A model generated the notes under the pieces. The model ran no database searches and had not been told where the DNA came from. It worked only from the letters and a program-made list of their open reading frames with translations. From Oceanicaulis sp. MMSF_3324 (GTDB taxonomy: Bacteria; Pseudomonadota; Alphaproteobacteria; Caulobacterales; Maricaulaceae): a DNA stretch of 64,000 nt. Shown piece after piece: positions 17,337-26,300 of the stretch (position 1 is its first letter; each line of letters opens with the position of its first letter). The position numbers were made by a program, and so were the translations under genes. Where the stretch lies: positions 99,099 to 163,098 of the forward strand of contig NZ_JASHIU010000008.1 in assembly GCF_030733545.1 (NCBI RefSeq), read 5' to 3'.

Positions 17337-19040
17337 ATGCCGTTCAGACCGGGCGGTGAAATGACCGGGCGATTGCGTTTCGTACTCGCTCTGGTCCTGG
17401 CTGTGGCGCTCTTTCCACTCTTGTTAGTCGCGATGGCGCAGACATGGGGTGAAGCGCGCGAGGAACAACGGGTCCAGCGTGATCGAATGGTCATTCTGGG
17501 CGCTCTTGCAGCATCAGAACTCAATAAATCGATTTCTCGGGCACAAGGCGTGATCGACGCCGTGTCCACTCGCGGGTTCGCCTTCATGAGCGCCCCCGGC
17601 GGCTGCGCCAACGCCATGGCCCAGATTTCCGAGGGCGACGATGTTCTGACCAATATTGCTCTCACGAATCCGAGTGGAGAGATCATCTGTTCGGCGCTTG
17701 ATGATGCGCGCAGTCTCGACATGAGCACGGAGGGCTGGTTCCAAACTCTTGAAACCGGCTCTCAACGGTCAGTGTCTGGCGTCATGCTCGGTCAGGTGTC
17801 GCGGCGTCCTATTCTGGTGGTCGCATCCCGCCTTGGAAATCAGGATGAATTCAGGGGCGCGGCTGCCGCAGCAATCGATGTGCTGCAGGCGTCACGTATC
17901 CTGATCGACAATGCGACGGCCGAAGGCAGCAAGGTCTTGCTCGTAACGCCTGACCAGGCGCGTGAGGTCGATACGGCCCGCATTCTCAAGCCTGTCGCAA
18001 TCGATTTGGAGCAAGAGCTGCTCCTGCGAGTTCTTGAGGTTGACCGACCTGAGCCCATGCAGGTGACCATTGACGGGCGGGAAACGCCTGCTGTCCTGGC
18101 CCCGCTTGTGGACCATGAACTGGCGCTGCTTCTGGTATCGCCATCTCCGACTGCGCAATGGGGGCTGATCTCGGTCGCCGCGACCTTTCTTGTGCCCTTG
18201 TTGATGTACGCCTTGGCGCTGGCCAGTGTCTGGCTGGCTGTGGACCACTATGTTCTACGCTGGCTGGGCTATTTGCGCCGCATTGCTGCTGTATACGGTA
18301 GCGGCCGGCTGGATGTTGTCCCCGTACGCGCCCGGAATGCGCCTCGCGAGATCCGGGGGCTGGCTGAAACCATGGGTGAAATGGCCGCGTCTCTGGAGGA
18401 ACAACACAGTGAGCTTGAGTCCTCCCTTGAACAGCGTGGCGCGTTGCTGCGTGAAATCCACCACCGGGTGAAGAACAATCTGCAAATCATCGTCAGCTTG
18501 CTGAATCTGCAAGCTGGACGCATGGCGGATGGCGAGGGCCGCATGGCTCTCATGGAAGCGCGTCGGCGCATCAACGCGCTCTCACTGGTACACCGCAGCC
18601 TGTACGAAGCTGACGACCTTAGAGCGGTTCACATGCCAGGCTTTCTTACCGAGCTATGCATGAACCTGCAGCAGGTGAGTGATGATGGAGCGCGTTCCAT
18701 CAGCGTGCAGGCGGAATGCGATGAGGTGTCCTTCGAGCCTGATGCGGCCGTGCCTATCGCGCTGTTTGTCACCGAAGCCGTCACGAACGCCTACAAACAT
18801 GCCTTCAAGGATCAAACCAGCGGACGTGTTCTGGTGTCCCTGAAAGCCAGCTCGGCGGAGGACCTGACCTTGCGGGTTAGCGATAATGGCAGCGGCATGA
18901 CCGAGACTGCCTCGCACGGTACGGGGTCGTCATTGATGGAAGCCTTCGCCATGCAGGTGGACGGCGAAACCTGGTCGGAGTCCAACGCTGAAGGCGGTAC
19001 GGATTTCGTTCTTCAGGTGCGTCAAGAAAAGACGGATTGA
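17337..19040 (+). CDS. Membrane sensor histidine kinase, HisKA_2/HWE type (PhyK-like)
   Basis: 567 residues. TM1 (about 9-31), an extracytoplasmic sensor region (about 35-270), TM2 (about 273-301) and a HAMP-like linker come first. A HisKA_2 dimerisation domain follows, with the phospho-acceptor His in [15 protein letters not shown] near residue 374, then an HATPase domain ([23 protein letters not shown]). This kinase class phosphorylates PhyR. The ATG is one base past the ecfG stop; the ATG at 17361, behind GGGCGGTG, is an alternative. The sensor domain resembles a periplasmic PAS/Cache fold by length only; its signal is unknown. Confidence 0.93.
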   Translation: MPFRPGGEMTGRLRFVLALVLAVALFPLLLVAMAQTWGEAREEQRVQRDRMVILGALAASELNKSISRAQGVIDAVSTRGFAFMSAPGGCANAMAQISEGDDVLTNIALTNPSGEIICSALDDARSLDMSTEGWFQTLETGSQRSVSGVMLGQVSRRPILVVASRLGNQDEFRGAAAAAIDVLQASRILIDNATAEGSKVLLVTPDQAREVDTARILKPVAIDLEQELLLRVLEVDRPEPMQVTIDGRETPAVLAPLVDHELALLLVSPSPTAQWGLISVAATFLVPLLMYALALASVWLAVDHYVLRWLGYLRRIAAVYGSGRLDVVPVRARNAPREIRGLAETMGEMAASLEEQHSELESSLEQRGALLREIHHRVKNNLQIIVSLLNLQAGRMADGEGRMALMEARRRINALSLVHRSLYEADDLRAVHMPGFLTELCMNLQQVSDDGARSISVQAECDEVSFEPDAAVPIALFVTEAVTNAYKHAFKDQTSGRVLVSLKASSAEDLTLRVSDNGSGMTETASHGTGSSLMEAFAMQVDGETWSESNAEGGTDFVLQVRQEKTD

Positions 19041-19043
19041 GCC

Positions 19044-19068
19044 GGAACCAGTCTCGAACTGGATCGTT
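19044..19068 (+). promoter_or_regulatory. sigma-EcfG promoter for the entericidin-like gene
   Basis: GGAAC (19044-19048), 16-nt spacer, CGTT (19065-19068), 30 bp before the ATG. Confidence 0.86.
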
Positions 19069-19098
19069 TCATAAGGACCCTGAAACGAGGAGGCTATT

Positions 19099-19236
19099 AT
19101 GAAATACGTCATGCTTTGCGCTCTGGCCGTGTCCACCCTGATCCTGGCAGGCTGCAACACCATTGCCGGCGCCGGTCAGGACATTGAAGAAGCTGGTGAT
19201 GCGATTGAAGATACGGCTGAGGAAAACCGCAGCTAA
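19099..19236 (+). CDS. Entericidin A/B family lipoprotein
   Basis: 45 residues. MKYVMLCALAVSTLILAGCN carries the lipobox (ILAGC), and NTIAGAGQDIEEAGDAIEDT is the entericidin core. A perfect GAGGAGG ribosome site lies seven bases upstream. Entericidins are tiny envelope lipoproteins, some forming toxin-antidote pairs (EcnA/EcnB), but most alphaproteobacterial members are single stress-induced genes of unknown role. No partner is seen next to it. Confidence 0.93.
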   Translation: MKYVMLCALAVSTLILAGCNTIAGAGQDIEEAGDAIEDTAEENRS

Positions 19237-19258
19237 GGTCTTCCTCCCTCACATGAAG

Positions 19259-19287
19259 CGGCCCCGTCTCAGGACGGGGCCGTTCTA
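19259..19287. terminator. Terminator between convergent genes
   Basis: CGGCCCCGTC (19259-19268) pairs with GACGGGGCCG (19273-19282) around TCAG, followed on the plus strand by TTCTAGTTT. It follows the entericidin gene and may also end the opposite operon. Confidence 0.78.
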
Positions 19288-19962
19288 GTTTGAGCAGTGC
19301 TGGATAAAGCGTCTGAACAGGCGTCTCATATCGGCTCTGTAAACCAAAAGCTCAGGGTGAAACTGCACGCCGAATCTCAAGGGCGCATGGTCAGCCTCAA
19401 TGGCCTGGACGCCGCCGCGTTCTCCGCAGGCAGTCGCATGAAAGTCCGGGGCGATCTTGCGGACAGCTCGCCTGTGCAGGCTGTTGACGCGGACTGTGTC
19501 AGCGGGACCGAAGACGTCCCTGAGGAAACTGTCGCCCGTGAGCTCGACCGGCTTTCGAAAGAAGGTGTAACCAACTGGGCCGTTTGGCCAGTTTTCTGTC
19601 AGGACCGGGTCGAGCTGCTGATGTAAATCGCCGCCATAGAATACATTGAGCATTTGAAGGCCACGGCACACGCCCATGACGGGAGTATCGTGATCTCGGG
19701 CGTGTTGTAGCCAAGTGATTTCGAGACGGTCCCGGTCCGGATCAAACTGGCTTTCCACTTCAATGCTGGCGTCATACTGGCTGGGGTGAATATCCAGCCC
19801 GCCCATCAGGATCAGGCCGTCAAATTGACGCGTTGCATTGTCAGGTTCGTGGCGCAGGCGTTTGGGCTTGCCGCCGCTCATCCAGATGACGGCATGCACC
19901 AGCGTGGACAACATCCAGTCGCCCTCGGGGGCGGTCACGTATGCGATCACCGGGCGGGTCAT
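19285..19962 (-). CDS. Class I glutamine amidotransferase / peptidase C26 family hydrolase
   Basis: 225 residues. The nucleophile elbow is GVCRGLQ with Cys99. His202 and Glu204 of the triad are in FHPELL. The oxyanion strand is GLILMGGLDIHPSQY. This is the PuuD / gamma-glutamyl hydrolase group, which cleaves gamma-glutamyl amides, rather than a synthetase-linked amidotransferase. Its ATG overlaps the TGA of the upstream ATP-grasp gene, so the two are translationally coupled. This suggests a ligase/hydrolase pair acting on the same peptide or glutamyl conjugate. Confidence 0.9.
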   Translation of the reverse strand: MTRPVIAYVTAPEGDWMLSTLVHAVIWMSGGKPKRLRHEPDNATRQFDGLILMGGLDIHPSQYDASIEVESQFDPDRDRLEITWLQHARDHDTPVMGVCRGLQMLNVFYGGDLHQQLDPVLTENWPNGPVGYTFFRKPVELTGDSFLRDVFGPADTVRVNSLHRRAVRKIAPDFHATACGERGGVQAIEADHAPLRFGVQFHPELLVYRADMRRLFRRFIQHCSN

Positions 19963-21254
19963 GAGCCAACGGAGTCAAAGCTCACTTCAGGCGGCAGTTC
20001 GCCATACTTCACAAGGTGGGAGACGATGAACAACGCGCCCAGCGCTGCCGCAGGGTCATCCTTGGCCAATAAATCCACGTCCAGTGTCGAGCGGTCCATG
20101 ACCCGATGGGTGACATCTTCAAGCGCTTCCTTTGCGGCCTTGGCGTCCGACAAGGATGCAAGCAGACGTCCGAAACTCTTGAGGCTGAAGCCCTTTGATT
20201 GCTTGAGCCGCTCCCAGCTCTCGGACAATTGCTGGGCGTAGTCGCTTTCACTGAAAGCGCCGTCTACGGCCGAAGGGATCCAGGCGAGCGGCACCTGGGA
20301 GCAATACCCGATCTCCGGTTCTCCTGGCGTGGTCTTCAGCTCCCCATACAGGGTGAGTTCAGCCAGAAGCCGGGCGTAATCCACGCCGCTCAGCGTAGAA
20401 TGACGCAGCCCCGCCCAGAAGCGGGCATTGACCTCGATGACGGCGGGCGCATCACCTTCTTCGCCATTCCACATGAAATCGGTCTCGAAAACGCCGGTCC
20501 AGTTCGTCGCCTTTGCGATCTTGCGAATATCATCCTCAAAGGGCGCGGTGCTGACGGTTTTGCGTACGACGCCTGCGCCTGCTTCACGCGGTTGGTTTTC
20601 CAGATTGGTATAAGCCGACATGACCAGCACGTCGCCGTCATGAGCCAGGGCGCTGACGCAATAATCCTCACCATTTGCGAGCGATTGAGCCAACAAGGGA
20701 TACTGCTCGGCATGGTCCTTCAGATAACGGTCATAGGCAGTCTCATCCTCGACCTTGGAAATGCCGCGCCCGCCAGCGCCTCGGCTCGGTTTCATGAGCA
20801 CGGGGAATTCCATTGAAAGGCCGTCGCGGGCTTGCTCCTCATCCATGAAGACTTTGGTCTGAGGGGCGTTGATCCCGTGCTCTTCCACGAGATCGGCGAA
20901 ATGGTGCTTGGGCGTAACCTGCTCGATCGAGCTTTGTTCGGGCGCAGCCAGCTTGGCGTTGGCAGGTAAAAGGTCCCGGTGACGCGCCAGCGGCTCCATG
21001 TCTTCAAAGCCGGGCAGGACCAGCACTGTGTCTTCTGGAAAATCTCGACAGATTTCTGCGAGATCGCGAGCATAGCGCTCTTCGTCAGAGGGCTCGCAGA
21101 CGGTGCGCGTCTCATCGCAATATTTCGAGAAGGACAAAGCGGTGAGCTTGATGGTGTCCACTCCGACGACTCGATCGACGAGCGAGTGTACGGATTCCGC
21201 CATTGTCAGCGCCATCAGGCTGCGACCATAGGTAATCAATGCAATTGTTTTCAT
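19959..21254 (-). CDS. ATP-grasp ligase, carbamoyl-phosphate-synthase-like, stress-induced
   Basis: 431 residues from the ATG at 21254. It has an N-terminal Rossmann-like preATP-grasp domain (MKTIALITYGRSLMALTMAE). The ATP-grasp core follows: FPVLMKPSRGAGGRGISKVE with the ATP-binding lysine and glycine loop, then GEDYCVSALAHDGDVLVMSA. The metal-binding signature is FMWNGEEGDAPAVIEVNARF. ATP-grasp enzymes join a carboxylate to an amine or thiol via acyl-phosphate; the substrate here is unknown. The C-terminal 100 residues (after YCSQVPLAW) are unassigned. It is first in a two-gene operon behind a sigma-EcfG promoter. Confidence 0.9.
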   Translation of the reverse strand: MKTIALITYGRSLMALTMAESVHSLVDRVVGVDTIKLTALSFSKYCDETRTVCEPSDEERYARDLAEICRDFPEDTVLVLPGFEDMEPLARHRDLLPANAKLAAPEQSSIEQVTPKHHFADLVEEHGINAPQTKVFMDEEQARDGLSMEFPVLMKPSRGAGGRGISKVEDETAYDRYLKDHAEQYPLLAQSLANGEDYCVSALAHDGDVLVMSAYTNLENQPREAGAGVVRKTVSTAPFEDDIRKIAKATNWTGVFETDFMWNGEEGDAPAVIEVNARFWAGLRHSTLSGVDYARLLAELTLYGELKTTPGEPEIGYCSQVPLAWIPSAVDGAFSESDYAQQLSESWERLKQSKGFSLKSFGRLLASLSDAKAAKEALEDVTHRVMDRSTLDVDLLAKDDPAAALGALFIVSHLVKYGELPPEVSFDSVGS

Positions 21255-21262
21255 GCGCGACA

Positions 21263-21287
21263 AACGAAGGAACGATCGAAAAGTTCC
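21263..21287 (-). promoter_or_regulatory. sigma-EcfG promoter for the ATP-grasp/amidotransferase operon
   Basis: On the minus strand GGAAC (21287-21283), 16-nt spacer, CGTT (21266-21263). The CGTT ends only 8 bp before the ATG at 21254, so the mRNA would be nearly leaderless. Confidence 0.83.
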
Positions 21288-21298
21288 CAATTAATTCA

Positions 21299-21324
21299 GG
21301 AACTTTTTGATCCCGGCCTGCGTT
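21299..21324 (+). promoter_or_regulatory. sigma-EcfG promoter for the 57-residue membrane protein
   Basis: GGAAC (21299-21303), 17-nt spacer, CGTT (21321-21324). It is divergent from, and 11 bp away from, the previous promoter. Confidence 0.8.
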
Positions 21325-21349
21325 GCATGGCCAAGATGCCATGGAGCAG

Positions 21350-21523
21350 GAGATGAAACACCAAAAACCAAGCCCTGTCGTCCTCATAGGGATCGCCATA
21401 ATTCTTGTGCTGATAGCTACGCTGGCGACGCTGATATGGCAGGAATCTCAATCGGATACGGTAGAGATACAATTCGGTGACGGCGAAATACGCTTTGAAA
21501 CCGGAGAGCTCAAAGCCAAGTGA
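21350..21523 (+). CDS. Small single-span membrane protein of the stress island
   Basis: 57 residues from the ATG at 21350, with GGAG six bases upstream; ATG at 21341 is the alternative. It has one N-terminal transmembrane helix (VVLIGIAIILVLIATLATLI) and a short acidic tail with the repeated phrase IQFGDGEIRFETGEL. No family recognised. It is placed directly behind a sigma-EcfG promoter and ahead of a hairpin terminator, so it is very likely a real monocistronic stress gene. Confidence 0.78.
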   Translation, partial: EMKHQKPSPVVLIGIAIILVLIATLATLIWQESQSDTVEIQFGDGEIRFETGELKAK

Positions 21524-21573
21524 TGACAGGCCGGTTGTTTTTTGGCCATGTTTTGAGGCGAATGAAGCGATAA

Positions 21574-21610
21574 AGCGGCGAGGCGCAGGCTTCGCCGCTC
21601 TTATTCTTGA
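21574..21610 (+). terminator. Hairpin terminator before tamA
   Basis: AGCGGCGA (21574-21581) pairs with TCGCCGCT (21592-21599), followed by CTTATTCTTG. It probably ends the small membrane-protein transcript. Confidence 0.65.
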
Positions 21611-21632
21611 TTTAAGGTGGACTGATTTGCAG

Positions 21633-23336
21633 ATGATCGGGCTCCGGGCGCTTTTGCTTCTGGCGGGTTTGACCCTGACCGCCTCTGCCCATGGGCAAAG
21701 CGTGAATCTGACGGAGTCCGAAGACCCGGCGCTGCAGAATGCGCTTCAATCTCTCATTGATGAGAGGACCAAGGCCGGGGCCACGAACACGCGCGCCAGT
21801 TCGGAACAGCTCGTACGTTATCTGCGCTCTGAGGGGTATTATACCGCAAGGGTGATCGTGGATCAGAGCGAAGACGCGCCGGTGTATCAGGTAACGGCGG
21901 GTGAGCGTTTCCACTTCACGGCTGTGAGCGTGCAGACAGGTGGTCAGTCCGATGCGCGCTCCGTGGCCCGCCAGGCGCTTCCGATCGAGGTGGGCGACCC
22001 CGTCCGTGCGGAAGCTGTTCTCAATGCGGAGACCGAGGCTTTGAGGGCGTTGCGCAATTCTGGTTGGCCGGACGCTCAACTGGAAGATCGCACTATCACG
22101 GTGGATCATGCCGATGCGAGCGGTGACGCCGTTTTTGTGTACGCGCCGGGCGCTGAAAGCCTCTATGGAGATATCGTCCTTGAATCAGGGCGTTGGCGAG
22201 AGACATTCATACGCCGTCTCGCGCCGTTTCAACCCGGTGAACGGGTCAGCGCGTCACAAATGCGCAGTTTTGAAAGCCGCCTTGAAGCTCTGCAAAGCAT
22301 GTCTAGCGCAGCCGTAACGCTCGAAGCGCCAGATGAGGCTGATGGTCCGCAACGGCGCGCTGTCAGGGTGTCTCCGTCACCCGCTCCGCGTCACGTGGCG
22401 GAAGCCGGGTTCAGCCTGTCCACCAGTGAAGGTGGCGGGGTGAGCGGAGCCTATGAAAGACGCAACCTCTTCGGCGGTGATGAAACCCTGGATATCAATC
22501 TCAACCTTGCGACGGTGCAAAGCGGTCTGCAGGTCGAACTGACGGCGCCGCACTGGCGACGTCTGGGCCAGGCCCTGACGCTGGAAGCGCGGGCTGAACG
22601 CGAAGAGACTGATGCGTATGACCTTGTCGAGGCCGGTGTGGGCGCACGCGTATCAAGGCCAATCACGGACGCCCTGACTGTATCCTTGGGCAGTGATCTC
22701 AGCGTCTCTCACAGTGAAAATGCGACGCTGGATCTCAACGTTTATACCGGTTCGGTGTCTCTGGGTGCTGTTTGGGACCAGCGCGATAGCGCGATTGCGC
22801 CCAGCCAGGGGCATCTGGTGTCCATGGAGGTGTCGCCCACGGTGCTGGCGGGTGATGCGACTTCCACCTATTTCCGGACAGTCGCTGAAGGGCGGACCTA
22901 TCAGCGTTTGACGTCATCTCTGATCATCGCCGGCCGTTTGCGGGCAGGTGGGCTGATTGGCGCTCCTCTGGAATCCCTGCCGCCGGAGCAACGATTTTTC
23001 GCGGGTGGGGGCGGCTCGGCCCGGGGCTATGAGTACCAGTCGCTATCGCCGCGCAATGCGCAGGGCGATCTGGTCGGGGGGCGTTCCATTGTAGAATCCA
23101 GCGTTGAACTGCGGTGGCGCCAGTCCCGGCGCTGGGGCGGAGTTCTGTTTGTGGATTCGGCTGCGGCCGGACGTGACGAGACGCCGGATTTTGGCGCGGT
23201 CAGAAGCGCTGTCGGCCTGGGTGTGCGGTATTATCTCGATTTCGCGCCGGTCCGGTTTGATGTGGCGACGCCGCTCGACGCCAACACCGGTGATGCGGAC
23301 ATCCAGGTCTATATCGGACTGGGAGAGGCGTTCTGA
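21633..23336 (+). CDS. tamA: TamA-like BamA/Omp85 family outer-membrane assembly protein
   Basis: 567 residues from the ATG at 21633. A Sec signal peptide (MIGLRALLLLAGLTLTASAHG) is followed by POTRA-like domains to about residue 240. A 16-strand barrel follows, with the Omp85 signature QRFFAGGGGSARGYEYQSL (the (V/I)RG(Y/F) lid-loop motif, here ARGYEY) and the C-terminal IQVYIGLGEAF. With TamB it helps insert outer-membrane proteins and may support lipid transport. Its TGA overlaps the tamB ATG. The upstream open frame to 21477 overlaps the previous gene and is rejected. Confidence 0.93.
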   Translation: MIGLRALLLLAGLTLTASAHGQSVNLTESEDPALQNALQSLIDERTKAGATNTRASSEQLVRYLRSEGYYTARVIVDQSEDAPVYQVTAGERFHFTAVSVQTGGQSDARSVARQALPIEVGDPVRAEAVLNAETEALRALRNSGWPDAQLEDRTITVDHADASGDAVFVYAPGAESLYGDIVLESGRWRETFIRRLAPFQPGERVSASQMRSFESRLEALQSMSSAAVTLEAPDEADGPQRRAVRVSPSPAPRHVAEAGFSLSTSEGGGVSGAYERRNLFGGDETLDINLNLATVQSGLQVELTAPHWRRLGQALTLEARAEREETDAYDLVEAGVGARVSRPITDALTVSLGSDLSVSHSENATLDLNVYTGSVSLGAVWDQRDSAIAPSQGHLVSMEVSPTVLAGDATSTYFRTVAEGRTYQRLTSSLIIAGRLRAGGLIGAPLESLPPEQRFFAGGGGSARGYEYQSLSPRNAQGDLVGGRSIVESSVELRWRQSRRWGGVLFVDSAAAGRDETPDFGAVRSAVGLGVRYYLDFAPVRFDVATPLDANTGDADIQVYIGLGEAF

Positions 23337-26300
23337 TGCGCGCTTCAACCGTTTTCAAATATGTCGCCTTCGCTTTGGCGGGCCTGGTGCTGTTGCTGGC
23401 GGCCGGGCTGTTCAGTCTGACGCAGGGGCCGGGCCGCGCCCTGGTCACTCACTTCGTGGACGACCGTGAGATCAGCGCCGTCGGCAGAGTGAAGCTGTCG
23501 GGCCTGGAAGGCGATGTGCTGTCCGATTTCACGATACGCCGCCTGACGCTCTCGGATGATCAGGGAGTCTGGCTGGAGGCGGAAGGGCTGCATGTCCGTT
23601 GGCGCGCCCGATCGCTTCTGGGCTCGGCGGTGAGGATCGAGGCGGTCGAGGCCGCTCATATCGAGATGCTGCGTCGGCCAGAGCTCGAACGCGAGCCGTC
23701 CTCGGGGAGTGGTGGCGGACCGGGCCTGCGGCTAAACGCGCTGCGGATTGCTGAACTCGTGTTGGCTGAGCCGGTATTGGGAGAACGTGCGGCGCTGCAG
23801 GCGCGGGCGTCCCTGGCCAGTGACGCGCAACAGGGGCAAAGCGCGACCATCGAAGTCGTGCGGACCGATGGCGCTTCCGACCGTCTGAGCGGAGAGTTCA
23901 CACGAAGCCCGCAGGGTGTGATCGAAGGGCGGCTCTCTGCAGAGATTGAGGCCGACAGCCCGCTGGCCCAGCTTGCCTACGCGCAAGGCCGCGGATTGAC
24001 CCTGAATGCTGAGGTTTCGGGAGATGCTGACGCCGGCGCTGCGGACTTCGTGCTCATGATCGCGGACCGCGCTGGCCTGGAGGGGCGAGGGCGTTGGGAT
24101 GGCGGGAGCTGGAGCCTTGACGCCGACACAGACGCCGAAGCCTGGCCCGACTTGCCGGAAACCGTCCGTGCGCTCCTGCAGAATGGCGCAGTGACGGGGC
24201 AAGGCGCAATTGAGCCCAAGAGCGGCCAGGTGCGGGTGACCAGTGAGGCGGGACAAGTCACGCTGATCCGCTCGGACGACGCAGTGCTCTACATATCCGG
24301 GACCCTGAACGAGGACGGGCTTGCGCTGGTTCTCCCCGTAGCGATCGAGGTCAGCTCGGCGCGTTTTGACGCCCAAGTCGAACCGGACAATGACGAGCGC
24401 TGGGTGGCGGGTGATGTGCAGCTGGAAACGGTTTCTCATCCTCAGCTGCAGCTTGAGGCCATGAGCATCAACTTCACTCTGGGGCGCGAGGGTGAGCGTA
24501 TCCTGTTTGACTTGTCAGGTGACGGGGAAGAGGCGCGTTGGTCAAGTGCGCGCGCCGGCGCTCTATTGGGAGAGACCGTCGAGTATTCCGCTGCTGGTTT
24601 GTATGAGCGCTCTAATCAGAGACTTCGCTTTGATCGTTTTCGGGCGAAATCGACTGGCCTGGCGCTGGAAGGCTCAGGCGATGTCACACTGGATCCTCTG
24701 GATTTCGACGGACGCTTCGCGCTGAATCTTGATGATGCGGGCCGGGTGCAGGAGGGGCTGAGCGGTCCGGTCACTGTGAGGGGGGAAGGCGGTGTCTCCG
24801 GCCTCATGCTTTACGTGGATGGCGAGGAGCTGACCGGAGAGGCGGCGCCCTACACCCTCGCAACGGGACTCAGCGGTGAGGGGCGAGTGGATTTCGCCGA
24901 CGGCGTCGCCGTCTCGGATCTGGATCTGGAAAGCGACTATCTGCGTCTGACGGGCGAAATCCTTCGTCCCGAGCCAGAGCGCACATGGCAGGGCCAGATC
25001 GATTACGCACTCGATGCAGAAGGCCTTGGAGTGGGCGGATTGTCCGGTGTTGTGGCCGGTGCAGCCTCTCTCGAGCAGTCTGAAGTCGGACTTGCCGCCC
25101 GGCTCCAGGCCCAGGCCGACACCTTGTCGATCAGCGGAACCGTTGTGTCGGACCCCGTGCTGCGTATTGAAATCAACCCTCAGGTCGAAGGCGGATTGGG
25201 GGGCGAATGGCGCTTTGATGCGCAAACCTCTGACCGCACCCTGAATATGGCGGGTGATATAAGCTGGGCCGATGGCGCGGGGCGTGTGGGCGTCCAATCA
25301 GGCCGGTTCGCCGACATCGCTGTGGAGGGTGAAGCGCGATTGGACGCTGAGGCGCTGATTGTTGATTTCGCGGCCCGCCAGGACGGCGCGATCCAGCTCT
25401 GGTCCGCCTCTGTGGAATATAACGCTGCAAGAGACGCCTTGATGGACGGCCGTGTCGACTTGGCCGCCCGCCTGGAGAGCTATCGCATGTCCGGCGTGAC
25501 GTTGAACGCGGCGAATATGCGCCTGTCCGGGCCCGTGGAGGCCATGACGTTTGAGCTGAATGCCGATGGCGCGGTGACAGAGCCCTTCACCGTGTCTGTT
25601 GGCGGCCCCGTCTCCTATGGCGATGACGGGCTCCAGGCCTCGTTGGATTTCGCGGGAGAGCTGACAGAGAGAACGCTGACATCCCCGCAGCCGCTGGAAA
25701 TCGCCTATGCCGGCGGTGAACTGACCGCTCGTACCGGGCTTGCTCTGGATGGCGCGGGGCTGGACCTGGATTACCGTCACAACGGGGAATTCACAGAACT
25801 CTCCTATGATCTTCGCGCCATCCCGGCAGATCTCGTTATGGGCTTGTTGAGCTTGCCCCAGGCGGAGGGGGAGCTGGCTCTGGACGGTGAGTTCACTCGG
25901 CAAGGCGGCGCATGGTCGGGGCAGTCGGTGCTGGGCGTTTCAGGTCTGTCCTCGGCGGCCGAACCCGCGCTGGGGGCGCTCGATGGCGAACTACGCCTTG
26001 AACTGACCGGAGACCGCGCGGACCTGTCGGGCGCGTTCAATGATACAGACCTTGAGATACGTCTGGACCTGAACCGCGAAGGCGCTGTTACGGGACTTGG
26101 GTCACTGCTTGAGCCTGATTGGCGCGGGACATTGGGCGTCAATGGCGATGTCGGCGTTCTGGCGGCGCTCTACATGCCTGAAGGTGAAATCCTGCGCGGC
26201 GTGCTGTCCGTGGAGGCCGAGATCGATGGGCTCGATTCATCGGGACAGGTCCGGTTTCGCGATGGGGCCCTGCAGTCCGCCATTGCAGGTCGTGCGTTCG

